48,881 nt of DNA, taken from NCBI GenBank assembly GCA_015233515.1, contig JADFXS010000004.1, positions 1,375 to 50,255 on the forward strand, in the 5' to 3' direction. This DNA comes from Deltaproteobacteria bacterium. Its GTDB lineage: Bacteria > Desulfobacterota > Desulfarculia > Adiutricales > JAGVGV01. This document shows positions 8,439 through 16,978 of the stretch, one piece after another. Under the pieces are notes generated by a model. It did not search any database and had not been told where the DNA came from. It worked only from the letters and a program-made list of their open reading frames with translations. Within the stretch, counting starts at the first letter, position 1; every line of letters starts with the position of its first letter. The translations under genes and the position numbers were made by a program.

Positions 8439-8568
8439 GCTCGAAAGTTTTTCGGAATGATGCGGTTAAAATCTCAGCTCATTCGCGAACACCCCAGTCT
8501 GTCATTTCGACCAAAGGGAGAAATCTCATTGTGATTTGGTAGTGTTGGAGATTTCTCGCCGCGGGGAG
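8439..8568. repeat. Family B repeat, copy 3
   Basis: It begins GCTCGAAAGTTTTTCGG, the family B terminal arm, and contains TCATTTCGACCAAAGGGAG followed by AAATCTC and an opposing GAGATTTCTCGCCGCGG. Together with the previous three entries it fills most of 7788-8700; I find no gene in that stretch. Confidence 0.7.
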
Positions 8569-8714
8569 CTTTAACATTTTTGAAAAATCTTATGGTGCTA
8601 TCTTAAGCGGGCGTTGTTGGACCACAATTTTTTCCTCAGCTAACTTTAGAAACAAACAAAATTTGGTTTGCGGTTAAACGCTGACTGACCAATTTCAATG
8701 ACGGAGGTGCTATC

Positions 8715-8753
8715 ATGGATTCAAAGGCATTCAAGTCCGGCAATCGCAGATAG
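8715..8753 (+). CDS. Possible 12-codon leader ORF upstream of the AmiS-type gene
   Basis: ATG 8715 is preceded by a strong ribosome-binding site, GGAGG at 8703-8707 (7-bp spacing), and encodes MDSKAFKSGNRR before TAG. It ends 95 bp before the channel gene. It could be a regulatory leader peptide or the stump of a decayed gene. The protein resembles nothing I know, and only the quality of the ribosome-binding site supports it. Confidence 0.25.
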   Translation: MDSKAFKSGNRR

Positions 8754-8848
8754 TACCTATCCGGGAGAGGGGGCGAAAGATCGTAGTGATCGGGAAGGCC
8801 TTCAAAACCGTTCGGGTTTTAAATCAACAAAAACAAGAAAGGGGTATT

Positions 8849-9367
8849 ATGGTGGATCCAGGGTTATACGTAGCATTCCTGTTGTTCTTTGTGGGATGGA
8901 TTTTTTGTCTTAATGGTTTAACTGCTTTGAATTTAGTCGGCACTAAAGAGGCTGGAGTTTGGAATTTGGTAATTTCCGCGATGATGTTTATTTGGGTTAT
9001 CTATTTCCTTGGAGCTAACTTGATTGGCAAAGGCACGATTTGGTTTGCGGCTCAAGTTCTTCTATTTGCCTTCACCTATTTATTCCTCGGATTGAACTAT
9101 CTTCTTGGAACGGATGCCAGAGGGTTGGGATGGTACTGCCTTTGGGTTAGTTTGGTTACACCAGTTGTTTCATATCAAAACTTCATGGCTGGTGATCCGA
9201 GATTCGGCGCTATCTGGGCGATCTGGGGAGTATTGTGGTTCTTATTTTGGGTAATTTTAGGCTTGGGCAAGACTTCCGTCATGAATAAAGTAAAATACCT
9301 CATGGTTCCCACCGGAGTTTTGACCGCCTGGATTCCCGGCTTGTTAATGTTCATTGGAAAATGGTGA
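8849..9367 (+). CDS. AmiS/UreI-family amide or urea channel
   Basis: A 172-residue integral membrane protein with six hydrophobic segments, starting MVDPGLYVAFLLFFVGWIF and including LVGTKEAGVWNLVISAMMF, the typical AmiS/UreI helix pattern, and a conserved LGTDARGLGWYCLWV loop. The family comprises hexameric channels for urea or short-chain amides. I chose ATG 8849 because AAAGGGG lies just upstream and family members start near the first helix; an in-frame ATG at 8786 would add 21 unrelated residues. An amidase follows 207 bp downstream, so this channel probably admits the amide. A family A repeat separates the two genes. Confidence 0.88.
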   Translation: MVDPGLYVAFLLFFVGWIFCLNGLTALNLVGTKEAGVWNLVISAMMFIWVIYFLGANLIGKGTIWFAAQVLLFAFTYLFLGLNYLLGTDARGLGWYCLWVSLVTPVVSYQNFMAGDPRFGAIWAIWGVLWFLFWVILGLGKTSVMNKVKYLMVPTGVLTAWIPGLLMFIGKW

Positions 9368-9380
9368 CTTACGGCAACAA

Positions 9381-9498
9381 TTGAAGCTCCCCACAGCGAG
9401 CTGCGGAGAATTTCCGGCATGTGAGGATAGAAAGTGTTTTATTTTTTGTTCGCTAATCCCGTAGCAAACCACGGGGAATGCCCTCGCCGGCATGTTCA
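9381..9498 (+). repeat. Family A repeat, copy 4 (composite)
   Basis: TTGAAGCTCCCCACAGCGAG with an opposing CTGCGGAGAATTTCCGGCAT, a linker, then GTTCGCTAATCCCGTAGC with opposing CCACGGGGAATGC and the tail CCTCGCCGGCATGTTCA. It has the same two-hairpin architecture as 38013-38133. It lies between the channel and amidase genes and could loosen their coupling or protect transcript ends. Confidence 0.78.
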
Positions 9499-9574
9499 AG
9501 GAATGTTAGAGAGAGATTCTTAATTATCGTCCGCTTTAAACTGAAACACTAAAAATTTCAGCAAGGAGTTCTTT

Positions 9575-11104
9575 ATGGTCGGGAAAAATACATTGGGAAT
9601 TGCCGCGCCCACTATAGACGAGTTAGCCAGAATCGCCAGGCAATATCATCTCAACCTCAGCCTGGAAGATTTAACCATTTTCCAAGCAGGGATTGAAGGA
9701 TCTTTAGGCTCATACAGACGTCTCTCCGAACTCGATGAACCAAAACTCCCCGTGAAGTATCCCCGTGGCCCTGGCTATCGCCCATCACAAAGTGAGAATC
9801 CTCTAAACGCATGGTACTGGCGTTGTTCCATAAAGGGACAGAGCAAGGGGAAACTTGAAGGCAAGAAAATCGCCATTAAAGACAATATCTGCGTCGCTGG
9901 AATTCACATGATGAATGGTTCGGCGGTTCTCGAGGGCTTTGTGCCGGATGTGGATGCAACCGTTGTAACTCGTATACTGGACGAAGGAGGTGAAATTACC
10001 GGGAAAGCCGTTTGCGAGGACTTCTGTTTTTCCGGCGCCTCATTTACCTCAGCCACAGGCCCTGTTCATAATCCTCACAATCCCGCCTACAACGCGGGAG
10101 GCTCTTCGAGCGGCAGCACAGCGCTGGTCGTCGCAGGTGATTGCGACATGGCCATGGGAGGCGACCAGGGGGGCTCGATTCGCATACCGTGTTCTTGGTC
10201 GGGGGCGTATGGATTAAAGCCAACTTGGGGACTCGTTCCATACACCGGCGTCTTTCCTATCGAGGCGACCCTCGATCATACGGGTCCCATAGCGGCGACA
10301 ACCGCGGATGTTGCCCTTCTGCTGGAAGTTATCGCGGGAAAAGATCCTTATGACCCGCGCCAAGCGGAGGTCATAACAAAACCTTACACCAAATCCTTGG
10401 TGGGTGACGTAAAAGGCCTGAAATTCGGCGTGGTCAAAGAAGGATTCGGGTGGGAGGGCATATCCGAAAAGGATGTTGACGAAAGCGTGCTTAGTGCCTC
10501 GGCCATTTTCGAGGAATTGGGTGGACAAGTGAAAGAAATTTCCATCCCCATGCACAGAGACGGGATTCACGTCTGGAACGCCGTCGCCACGGAAGGGGCG
10601 CTGGCCCAAATGATCCTTCATGACGGGATGGGGCTCAACTGGGCCGGATACTATACGACGGCGCTTGTGGACTATTACGGGAGGGCCAGAAGGGTCATGG
10701 CGGACAATTTCTCCGACACCGTGAAATCTGTCATTCTCCTGGGACAGTACATGGCGGATAAGTACTACGGCCGTTATTATGCCAAGGGGCAGAATCTTGT
10801 CCCCGTCCTCCGGGCCGCCTACGATAAAGCATTGGAAGATGTTGATCTGCTCATCATGCCGACGGTGCCGATGAAGGCCACGCTGATTCCTGTCGACCCC
10901 ACGGTAGCGGAGTACTTCAAAATAGCCCTGGGAATGCTCCAGAACACCGCGCCCATTGACTGCAGCCACCATCCAGCCATGAACGTTCCCTGTGCAAAGT
11001 CAAATGGGCTGCCGGTGGGCATGATGTTGATCGGAAGACTTTTTGAGGATGATGTTGTCCTCAGGGCCGCGGACGCCTTTGAGAAAACGGGTGTTTACAA
11101 GTGA
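9575..11104 (+). CDS. Amidase-signature family amidohydrolase
   Basis: A 509-residue enzyme with the complete Ser-cisSer-Lys triad of the amidase-signature family: Lys102 in KIAIKDNI, cis-Ser177 in GGSSSGST, and nucleophile Ser201 in GGDQGGSIRIP. The Ser177-Ser201 spacing of 24 is the family norm. The segment DHTGPIAATTADVALLLEVI is also typical. There is no signal peptide, so it is cytoplasmic. It hydrolyses amides to a carboxylate plus ammonia; the AmiS-type channel upstream suggests a small amide as substrate. It is unlikely to be GatA, because there is no gatB/gatC context. AAGGAG precedes ATG 9575. A GC hairpin (GGCGGGG CCAA CCCCGCC, 11225-11242) lies in the 3' region. Confidence 0.92.
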   Translation: MVGKNTLGIAAPTIDELARIARQYHLNLSLEDLTIFQAGIEGSLGSYRRLSELDEPKLPVKYPRGPGYRPSQSENPLNAWYWRCSIKGQSKGKLEGKKIAIKDNICVAGIHMMNGSAVLEGFVPDVDATVVTRILDEGGEITGKAVCEDFCFSGASFTSATGPVHNPHNPAYNAGGSSSGSTALVVAGDCDMAMGGDQGGSIRIPCSWSGAYGLKPTWGLVPYTGVFPIEATLDHTGPIAATTADVALLLEVIAGKDPYDPRQAEVITKPYTKSLVGDVKGLKFGVVKEGFGWEGISEKDVDESVLSASAIFEELGGQVKEISIPMHRDGIHVWNAVATEGALAQMILHDGMGLNWAGYYTTALVDYYGRARRVMADNFSDTVKSVILLGQYMADKYYGRYYAKGQNLVPVLRAAYDKALEDVDLLIMPTVPMKATLIPVDPTVAEYFKIALGMLQNTAPIDCSHHPAMNVPCAKSNGLPVGMMLIGRLFEDDVVLRAADAFEKTGVYK

Positions 11105-11224
11105 TAAGATGAATGTGCCGCTGTCTTAGCTGAATTAAGAGGATAGTATCTTTTTCTTGGCTTTCCGCGAAAGAAAAATCCGCGGAGACAAAATAGAACC
11201 ATGCGCCCGGTAGTGTGGGAGGAT

Positions 11225-11242
11225 GGCGGGGCCAACCCCGCC
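11225..11242. terminator. GC-rich hairpin in the 359-bp gap after the amidase
   Basis: GGCGGGG (11225-11231) and CCCCGCC (11236-11242) form a perfect 7-bp stem with a CCAA loop, followed by TTCTT. This is weakly terminator-like and could serve either the amidase (+) or the convergent phosphoesterase (-). The rest of 11105-11463 has no recognisable gene, only a second hairpin, CCCGG CCCTGAA CCGGG, near 11421. Confidence 0.4.
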
Positions 11243-11463
11243 TTCTTCCCGATGGCGCAATTGGGGCAAAATAAAGCACCCCGCAGAGCTTAACCGGGTG
11301 GTCTTTGAGAAGCATCTAGCTGAATAGTTCAAGTTCTTTGGAGTTGACCGACCATTTCTCACCCAACCGCGAAGAAGCGCATCGCGTGCTCAAGGAAGAC
11401 TGGTCCGTCGGGAACCGCCTCTCAACCCGGCCCTGAACCGGGCTGAAAGGGACCGCTGAAAGT

Positions 11464-12969
11464 TTAGAAATTATTTTTGTACGAATTGATACTATTGACC
11501 AAGGATGTCACATCCATGTTCCCGATGCCGCTCCAGAAAACCGGCCAGTTCGTATTAGTAATCGGATCAAGAGTATTCGGAAGAGGAACAGAGTAATTAT
11601 GCCCTGAAAAATAGTACCCCCTGTAAAGATCCTGCAGAGCCTTGTTCGTGACCAGCAACGGGTCGAGTTGTTCCAAGGAAGTGTTCAAGAGATTCCTCGC
11701 GGAATACGCCGCCGAAAAGGTATAGTAGCTATTGAAGCGCCCCGGCAGGGTGGAGAGGTCGTAGTTCAAAGAACTATAGTCGGTGGGGCGGAATGTGCCG
11801 GAAGAAAACGTAAAGATCTTGAAGGCCGGGTTGTTACCAAAATACGGGGCGATGGCCGGTGTTATTTCAAGCACGTTGCCTGGCGACATGATGCGGTATT
11901 CGTCCATGTGGGTATGGGCGGCGAGCGTCAGGGTTATGAGGCCCGGATATTTGGCCAGCATGTTCAGGAAACTTGCCTGATAAGTCGAATTCCACATCAT
12001 CGAGGCGGATGCCGTCTCAAGGGGAAGACCTTTACTGACAACAGCACTGGCGGTTGTCGTGATATCGGCGCCAGGCGGCACATGCATCAAAAGCCAGACT
12101 TGTTGACCATGAGCTTTGGCTGAAGCAAGCTGCGAATCAAGCCAGGCCATTTCGGCGTTTACCGCGCTGCTGTTGTCGCCTGGGAGAAGGGCGCCGCAGA
12201 TGACGGTATTGATTCCTATAACCAGCAAATTTGTTCCAAGCGGCTGGCAAGAATAATATCCTCCAGCAGTAAATGTATTCATGAAAGTCTGCCGGTCTGT
12301 GGTACTATTCAAAAAATCCGTGTAAAAAAGTTCCGCGTTACTGGCCAGGAAAATGCTATCCGGGCCCAAGCCGGTGTATGAGTCAAGGTTTCCAACCGCG
12401 AACATGACCGGAATGTTTCCGACCGCCGCTCTCACCTGCCCCATAAAGAATGAAACCGTCTTATCGGTAAATGCCTGCAGGGCGGCCAGGTCCTTGCTGC
12501 CGTAAAGAGAGAAAAATGTTGCCGGAATGTTATGTCCAAGAATGTCGCCGGTAAAAATAACCAGCGGACACGATCCCAGGTTCTGGTTTATGCTTGCCAG
12601 AGCAAGCACAAGCAAAGGGTAGTTGGAATCGTTGCCCCAAGTCGAAGGTGTGGTTATGCTCGATGTTTGGAAAATACCCGCCCACTTGCCAGCATCCGCG
12701 GCCATGAGCAACGGGAACAGAGATTTATCATAAAAAGGACTAAAATGGACATCAGAGAAGACAAGCACCGGGAAATTGCTGTTGGAGGAGGTATCGTTTC
12801 CGCCTCCAGTACATGCGCTCAGGCCGGCGATATATGTACCGGCAACCGTAGCCGCCGAGTATTTTATGAAGTCACGCCTGGTTATCCCTCTGACCATCTT
12901 AATATCGCCACCGTCACCGATTAAATTCCCGTCATCTCCTTTCAAAATCCGGCCTCCACTATTTTTCAC
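11464..12969 (-). CDS. Tat-exported lipoprotein, calcineurin-like metallophosphoesterase
   Basis: A 501-residue protein with a twin-arginine signal (TRRDFIKYSAAT, about residues 30-41) followed by a lipobox, GLSAC, predicting a lipid-anchored mature N-terminus at Cys53. The body carries calcineurin-like metallophosphoesterase motifs in order: FSDVHFSPFYD (D-x-H), FTGDILGHN (GD), FAVGNLDSY (GN-[HD] with Asp), LLMHVPPGAD (H) and LAAHTHMDEY (GH-x-H-like). It resembles acid-sphingomyelinase-like phosphodiesterases. GTG 12969 is preceded by AAAGGAG at about 10 bp; ATG 12897 would give a shorter, more ordinary Tat n-region. It acts outside the cytoplasmic membrane; the substrate is unknown. The 300 bp upstream (12970-13269) holds no gene. 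Confidence 0.88.
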   Translation of the reverse strand: MKNSGGRILKGDDGNLIGDGGDIKMVRGITRRDFIKYSAATVAGTYIAGLSACTGGGNDTSSNSNFPVLVFSDVHFSPFYDKSLFPLLMAADAGKWAGIFQTSSITTPSTWGNDSNYPLLVLALASINQNLGSCPLVIFTGDILGHNIPATFFSLYGSKDLAALQAFTDKTVSFFMGQVRAAVGNIPVMFAVGNLDSYTGLGPDSIFLASNAELFYTDFLNSTTDRQTFMNTFTAGGYYSCQPLGTNLLVIGINTVICGALLPGDNSSAVNAEMAWLDSQLASAKAHGQQVWLLMHVPPGADITTTASAVVSKGLPLETASASMMWNSTYQASFLNMLAKYPGLITLTLAAHTHMDEYRIMSPGNVLEITPAIAPYFGNNPAFKIFTFSSGTFRPTDYSSLNYDLSTLPGRFNSYYTFSAAYSARNLLNTSLEQLDPLLVTNKALQDLYRGYYFSGHNYSVPLPNTLDPITNTNWPVFWSGIGNMDVTSLVNSINSYKNNF

Positions 12970-13269
12970 CGTATTCTTGCTCCTTTAAATTTTAGACTCT
13001 TTGAAAAAACCGGTCCGCACGAAGCGTTCCTCTAAGCCGGGGGAATGTTTGAAAAACATTTTGGCTTTCGATACGCGAAGATGGTGCTGTTCGCCAAAAC
13101 AAACCATTTCGCCGGAGTAAACTAGAATACACGCCAGTATACTCTTTAAGCGGCTAGAAAAAGCAAATTTTTTGTTTATGAGCGGGTCCGTTTTTAGGAA
13201 AATACATAAGGCCGGGCACCTTTAGTTATCCTTCAAACAGAGCGTCCGTAAAATACTTATAGGCTTAGG

Positions 13270-16200
13270 TCAATCCTTCCCGTCCAAAACAACCCTGACC
13301 TTGTCCAGCAAATCGGTTAATTTGTACGGCTTCCCGACGTATCCGACGGCGCCGGCTTCCACAGTCTTCTTGATCTGCCCATTGACGGCATACCCACTGG
13401 CGACAAGGACCTTGGCGGCAGGGTCGATCCGAACGATTTCGCCAAGGCATTTAAGACCACCCATGCCCGGCATGCCGATGTCCATAATGACGAGGTCGAT
13501 TTCTTTAGGACCGCCGGCGTAAATTTTCAGGGCTTCTTCGCCGCTGGATGCCGTCAGGACCGTGTATCCAAACTTTTTCAATAAATGGGAGGCAAAGCCC
13601 CTGATCGGTTCTTCATCATCGACCAGCAGGATGGTCTCCGTTCCACCCCTGGGTAGCTTAGCCTTGCTTACCTTTTCTTCATCAATGTCCACCGGCATGA
13701 TGGCGGGCAGGTATATCCTGAAAGTGGTTCCCCGACCGACTTCGCTGTAGCAATCGATATGGCCGCGATGGCCCTTGACGATCCCGTAAACAGAAGCTAA
13801 TCCCAGACCGGTTCCTTTCCCGATTTCCTTGGTCGTGAAAAATGGTTCGAAAATTTTCCCGACGGTTTCCTTATCCATGCCATGCCCGGTGTCGGAGATG
13901 GTCAGAAGGACGTATTGGCCGGGCTTGGCTTCCAAGTTGGTTTGGGCATATACTTCATCCAAGGTGATGTTTTCCGATTCAATGATCAATTTGCCTCCGT
14001 CCGGCATGGCGTCGGCGGCGTTTTTCCCGAGGTTGAGCAAAATTTGTTCCATTTGAACCGGATCAGCTTTAATCGGCCATAGAGAACGACCCGGATGCAG
14101 TTCAATTTCGATCATTTTGGGAATGGTCCGCTCCAGCATTCGGCAGGCGTTTTCTATTTCCCGGTTGAGTTCAACGGGTTTGCGCTCCGTATCGACCTTA
14201 CGACTGAACAATAGCAAATCCCGGACAAGCTCCGCCGCCCGGTTCCCCGCCTGGAGGATGGCCTGGAGGCTGGGATACTCCGGGTCAGTCTCGTTTTTGT
14301 CTATGAGCAGCATCTGGGTATAGCCGTTGATAGCCTGGAGCAGGTTGTTGAAGTCATGGGCGATGCCACCGGCCAGGGTGCCGATGGATTCCATTTTCTG
14401 GGCTTGTTGGAGTTGAGCCTGAAGCTTCTCTTTTTCTTGTTCCGCTTGTTTACGCTCGGTGATGTCCAGGGCGTAATGGAAAAAAAGGTCTTCCGTAACA
14501 GGAACCCAGTGAGCTTCCCAAAATCTCCCGATGGATTCAACTTCAAACATTTGGGGTTTTCCGGTCTCCCAGGCTATCGGCGCCCGGCAGAACGAGCATG
14601 GTTTATCAAACTTCGGCCAGCTTTTGAAGCAGGTGGCGCCCAGTCGCGCTTCGGAATCCAGGGCGGTTTTGTTCAGGGCGACTATCTCCCTGGTTTTTGT
14701 TTTAAGCAGCAAAGCAACGCACGGCAGCGCGTCCATGAAGGTCTGAGCTATGGCGGTCTTTTCCCGCAGCTCCTTTTCAGCGCGCTTGCGTTCGGTGATG
14801 TCCTGAACAAGCCCGGTAATAACCAGTGGATCGCCGTTGTCATCCCTTTGGACTTCGGCGATGGACCAGATGATTTTGGGTTCCGTGGAGTTTATCGGAT
14901 GGATTTCGAATTCCAGATTATATTCTTTTCCTTCTTGGATAAGGTCGATCAGCGCCTGATGAACCCGCTCTCTTTCCGGAATGCAATTTTCAATCTCATC
15001 GGTCGAAAAGTTTGACTTTTCAGGATCGAACCCATAAATACGCTTGGCTTCATCCGATCCCCAGAAGTGATTTGTTTTCAGGTCATATTCCCAGTTGCCG
15101 GTATGGCCGATTTTTTGAGCTTTTTGATATCGTTCTTCCGACTTCCTCAGGGCTTCCTCCATCTGCCTGCGTTTGGTGGTATCTTCTATCATGGGCAGGT
15201 AGAAGAGCGGGAAGCCGGTTTCACTCTTAATCAGGCGCATCGACAGATTAACCCAAATAATATTTCCATCCTTGCGGATGTAGCGCTCTTCCAGGTTATA
15301 TGAACCAATCTGGCCGGCGGACAGCCGATGGGCTTGAGTCATATCAACGGCCAAGTCTTTGGGATGAGAGATATCCGCTAAGCCAAGGGAGAGCAATTCT
15401 TCCGCCGAATATCCGGTGATAAGACACAGGGTCTCGTTGACTCGCAGAAACTTGAAATCCAAGGAGAGCATGGCCGCACCGATAGGGGCTTCGTCGAAGG
15501 TGCGCCGGAACATTTCCTCGCTTTTATGAAGAGCCTCTTCAGCCGTCTTGCGCTCCGCTTCCCGGGCTTCAAGGGTCGAGGCCATATTATCAAAGGCCTT
15601 GGCCAGCATTCCCAAGGAAGTCTTGGTTTCAATCAGACCGGTCCGGGTCTCCAACTCCCCCTTTCCGATGCGGGCGGCGAGTTCCCCCAGGGCCTGAAGT
15701 CGCCGGATAATTCCATAGTGGCCTATGGTCCAAGCCGCCAATATGGACAGGAGAGCGGCCCCGGCCAACCATATCAGGTATTCCCTGGTTATGGCGTCCG
15801 CCTTTTCATAAGCCAGCTTTTCCGGAATAGCCGCCACAATAATCATGTACGGAAGGGTCTCGGGTTTTAGTTTGAGTTGGCGGAAGGCATAGTATCGGCT
15901 GACCCCGTCGGCGCCGGTATGCAGGGATAAGCCTTCGGGAGCCGTCATGGAATATTCGGACCATGAGGCGGGGGGAATCGGCTTGCCTACGGGCGTTTTT
16001 TCATTAGGGGGATAGTAGCAGAGGCGTATCCCCTTGTAGTCTAACATTGAAAAAATGGAACCCTGGGGCAGGGAGGCCTTTTGAAACTGTTGGGTGAATT
16101 GGTCCAGTTTCAGGCTGGCGGTCAGCACTCCGGTCAGGCGGCCATGGGAATCAAGAACCGGCCAGGCAAAGGCAATGATTGGAATCGCGCTGATCCGGCC

Positions 16201-16671
16201 GATTATGTATTCACCGGCTGAGAATTCCCGGTTTTTAATCGCATCCATGACGTGTTTCTGGTTCCCAAAGTTGGCCTTGACCAAGGGCAGCCCCGAGGCC
16301 ACTACGTCCCCTTCGGGATTCAGAAGGGTTATATTGCCATAGTCGGGATTGAGTTGAAGCAATTTCTCGAAAGTCCGTGAGCAAGCCTCAAGATCATGGT
16401 TCTGGATATCCGGAAGCAAAGCCAGGGCGCTCAGCAATTGCCGGACGCTCAAAACCATATTTTCCTGCTGATTCGCGAAGGAATTGACCAGCCGTAGGGC
16501 GTCTAATCTGCTCGATTCTATCTCATGGTTCCGGCGTTCGAGGCCGGAAAAGAAGATAACGGCCATAATCGGCGCTATGGTCGCCAAGACGATGAAGCAA
16601 AGGTTGAGTCGGATGGATTGGGGAAAAAAATTCAAAATAGTCCGCATAGCCGAATTTCCCGTCCTATTCAT
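13270..16671 (-). CDS. Membrane hybrid sensor histidine kinase (Cache-HAMP-PAS3-HisKA-HATPase-REC)
   Basis: A 1133-residue protein. A membrane helix (about 22-43), an extracytoplasmic Cache sensor (45-290) and a second helix (about 296-320) are followed by HAMP (320-375), PAS domains (about 385-505, 515-630 and 640-745), HisKA with [11 protein letters not shown] (phospho-acceptor His772), HATPase_c with [17 protein letters not shown] and GTGLGLA, and a receiver (1013-1130) with acceptor Asp1064 and Lys1114. The third PAS carries a Cys cluster (C681, C692, C695: PCSFCRAP), common in a PAS subgroup. No regulator gene is adjacent, so output is through phosphotransfer to an unlinked protein. In-frame ATG 16647 is an alternative start; neither has a good ribosome-binding site. 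Confidence 0.93.
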   Translation of the reverse strand: MNRTGNSAMRTILNFFPQSIRLNLCFIVLATIAPIMAVIFFSGLERRNHEIESSRLDALRLVNSFANQQENMVLSVRQLLSALALLPDIQNHDLEACSRTFEKLLQLNPDYGNITLLNPEGDVVASGLPLVKANFGNQKHVMDAIKNREFSAGEYIIGRISAIPIIAFAWPVLDSHGRLTGVLTASLKLDQFTQQFQKASLPQGSIFSMLDYKGIRLCYYPPNEKTPVGKPIPPASWSEYSMTAPEGLSLHTGADGVSRYYAFRQLKLKPETLPYMIIVAAIPEKLAYEKADAITREYLIWLAGAALLSILAAWTIGHYGIIRRLQALGELAARIGKGELETRTGLIETKTSLGMLAKAFDNMASTLEAREAERKTAEEALHKSEEMFRRTFDEAPIGAAMLSLDFKFLRVNETLCLITGYSAEELLSLGLADISHPKDLAVDMTQAHRLSAGQIGSYNLEERYIRKDGNIIWVNLSMRLIKSETGFPLFYLPMIEDTTKRRQMEEALRKSEERYQKAQKIGHTGNWEYDLKTNHFWGSDEAKRIYGFDPEKSNFSTDEIENCIPERERVHQALIDLIQEGKEYNLEFEIHPINSTEPKIIWSIAEVQRDDNGDPLVITGLVQDITERKRAEKELREKTAIAQTFMDALPCVALLLKTKTREIVALNKTALDSEARLGATCFKSWPKFDKPCSFCRAPIAWETGKPQMFEVESIGRFWEAHWVPVTEDLFFHYALDITERKQAEQEKEKLQAQLQQAQKMESIGTLAGGIAHDFNNLLQAINGYTQMLLIDKNETDPEYPSLQAILQAGNRAAELVRDLLLFSRKVDTERKPVELNREIENACRMLERTIPKMIEIELHPGRSLWPIKADPVQMEQILLNLGKNAADAMPDGGKLIIESENITLDEVYAQTNLEAKPGQYVLLTISDTGHGMDKETVGKIFEPFFTTKEIGKGTGLGLASVYGIVKGHRGHIDCYSEVGRGTTFRIYLPAIMPVDIDEEKVSKAKLPRGGTETILLVDDEEPIRGFASHLLKKFGYTVLTASSGEEALKIYAGGPKEIDLVIMDIGMPGMGGLKCLGEIVRIDPAAKVLVASGYAVNGQIKKTVEAGAVGYVGKPYKLTDLLDKVRVVLDGKD

Positions 16672-16903
16672 TTGTCGGTGATTTTTGACCTGTAGCTATT
16701 ACCTTCGATTACTACGCATTTCCTTGTCTATCACAATAATACACTACAATCCTAAATCCACCATCAAATCGCGGATAGGGCGCCCACAAGCGGTGAATCG
16801 GGGACGACGGGGCAAACGAATTTGAAAATAATTAATGACGGATTTTCAGCATGAATTGACTGGGTTTACTTTCTTCTTGGCTCCTTTAAAAGCTCATAGT
16901 AGA

Positions 16904-16950
16904 TTGAAGCTATCCGCGGCAAACAGCGGGGAATGCGCTCGCCTGCATAT
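16904..16950 (+). repeat. Family A repeat, copy 5
   Basis: TTGAAGCTATCCGCGGC with opposing ACAGCGGGGAATGCGCTCGC and a degenerate tail (CTGCATATTAAA). It lies inside the open frame upstream of the NACHT-like gene, which argues that the real start of that gene is downstream, at 16979. The remaining bases of 16672-16978 show no gene. Confidence 0.75.
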
Positions 16951-16978
16951 TAAAGATGAAAAAGGAGAACGCTCCATT

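Noticed and set aside
8698..8848. A riboswitch in the leader of the AmiS-type gene
   Set aside because: I tried to match guanidine-type leader motifs because of the amide/urea context but found no conserved core. The region is too AT-rich and unstructured to support a call.
16835..16978. A longer N-terminus for the NACHT-like protein
   Set aside because: The extra 48 codons run through a family A repeat, and a good ribosome-binding site precedes ATG 16979.
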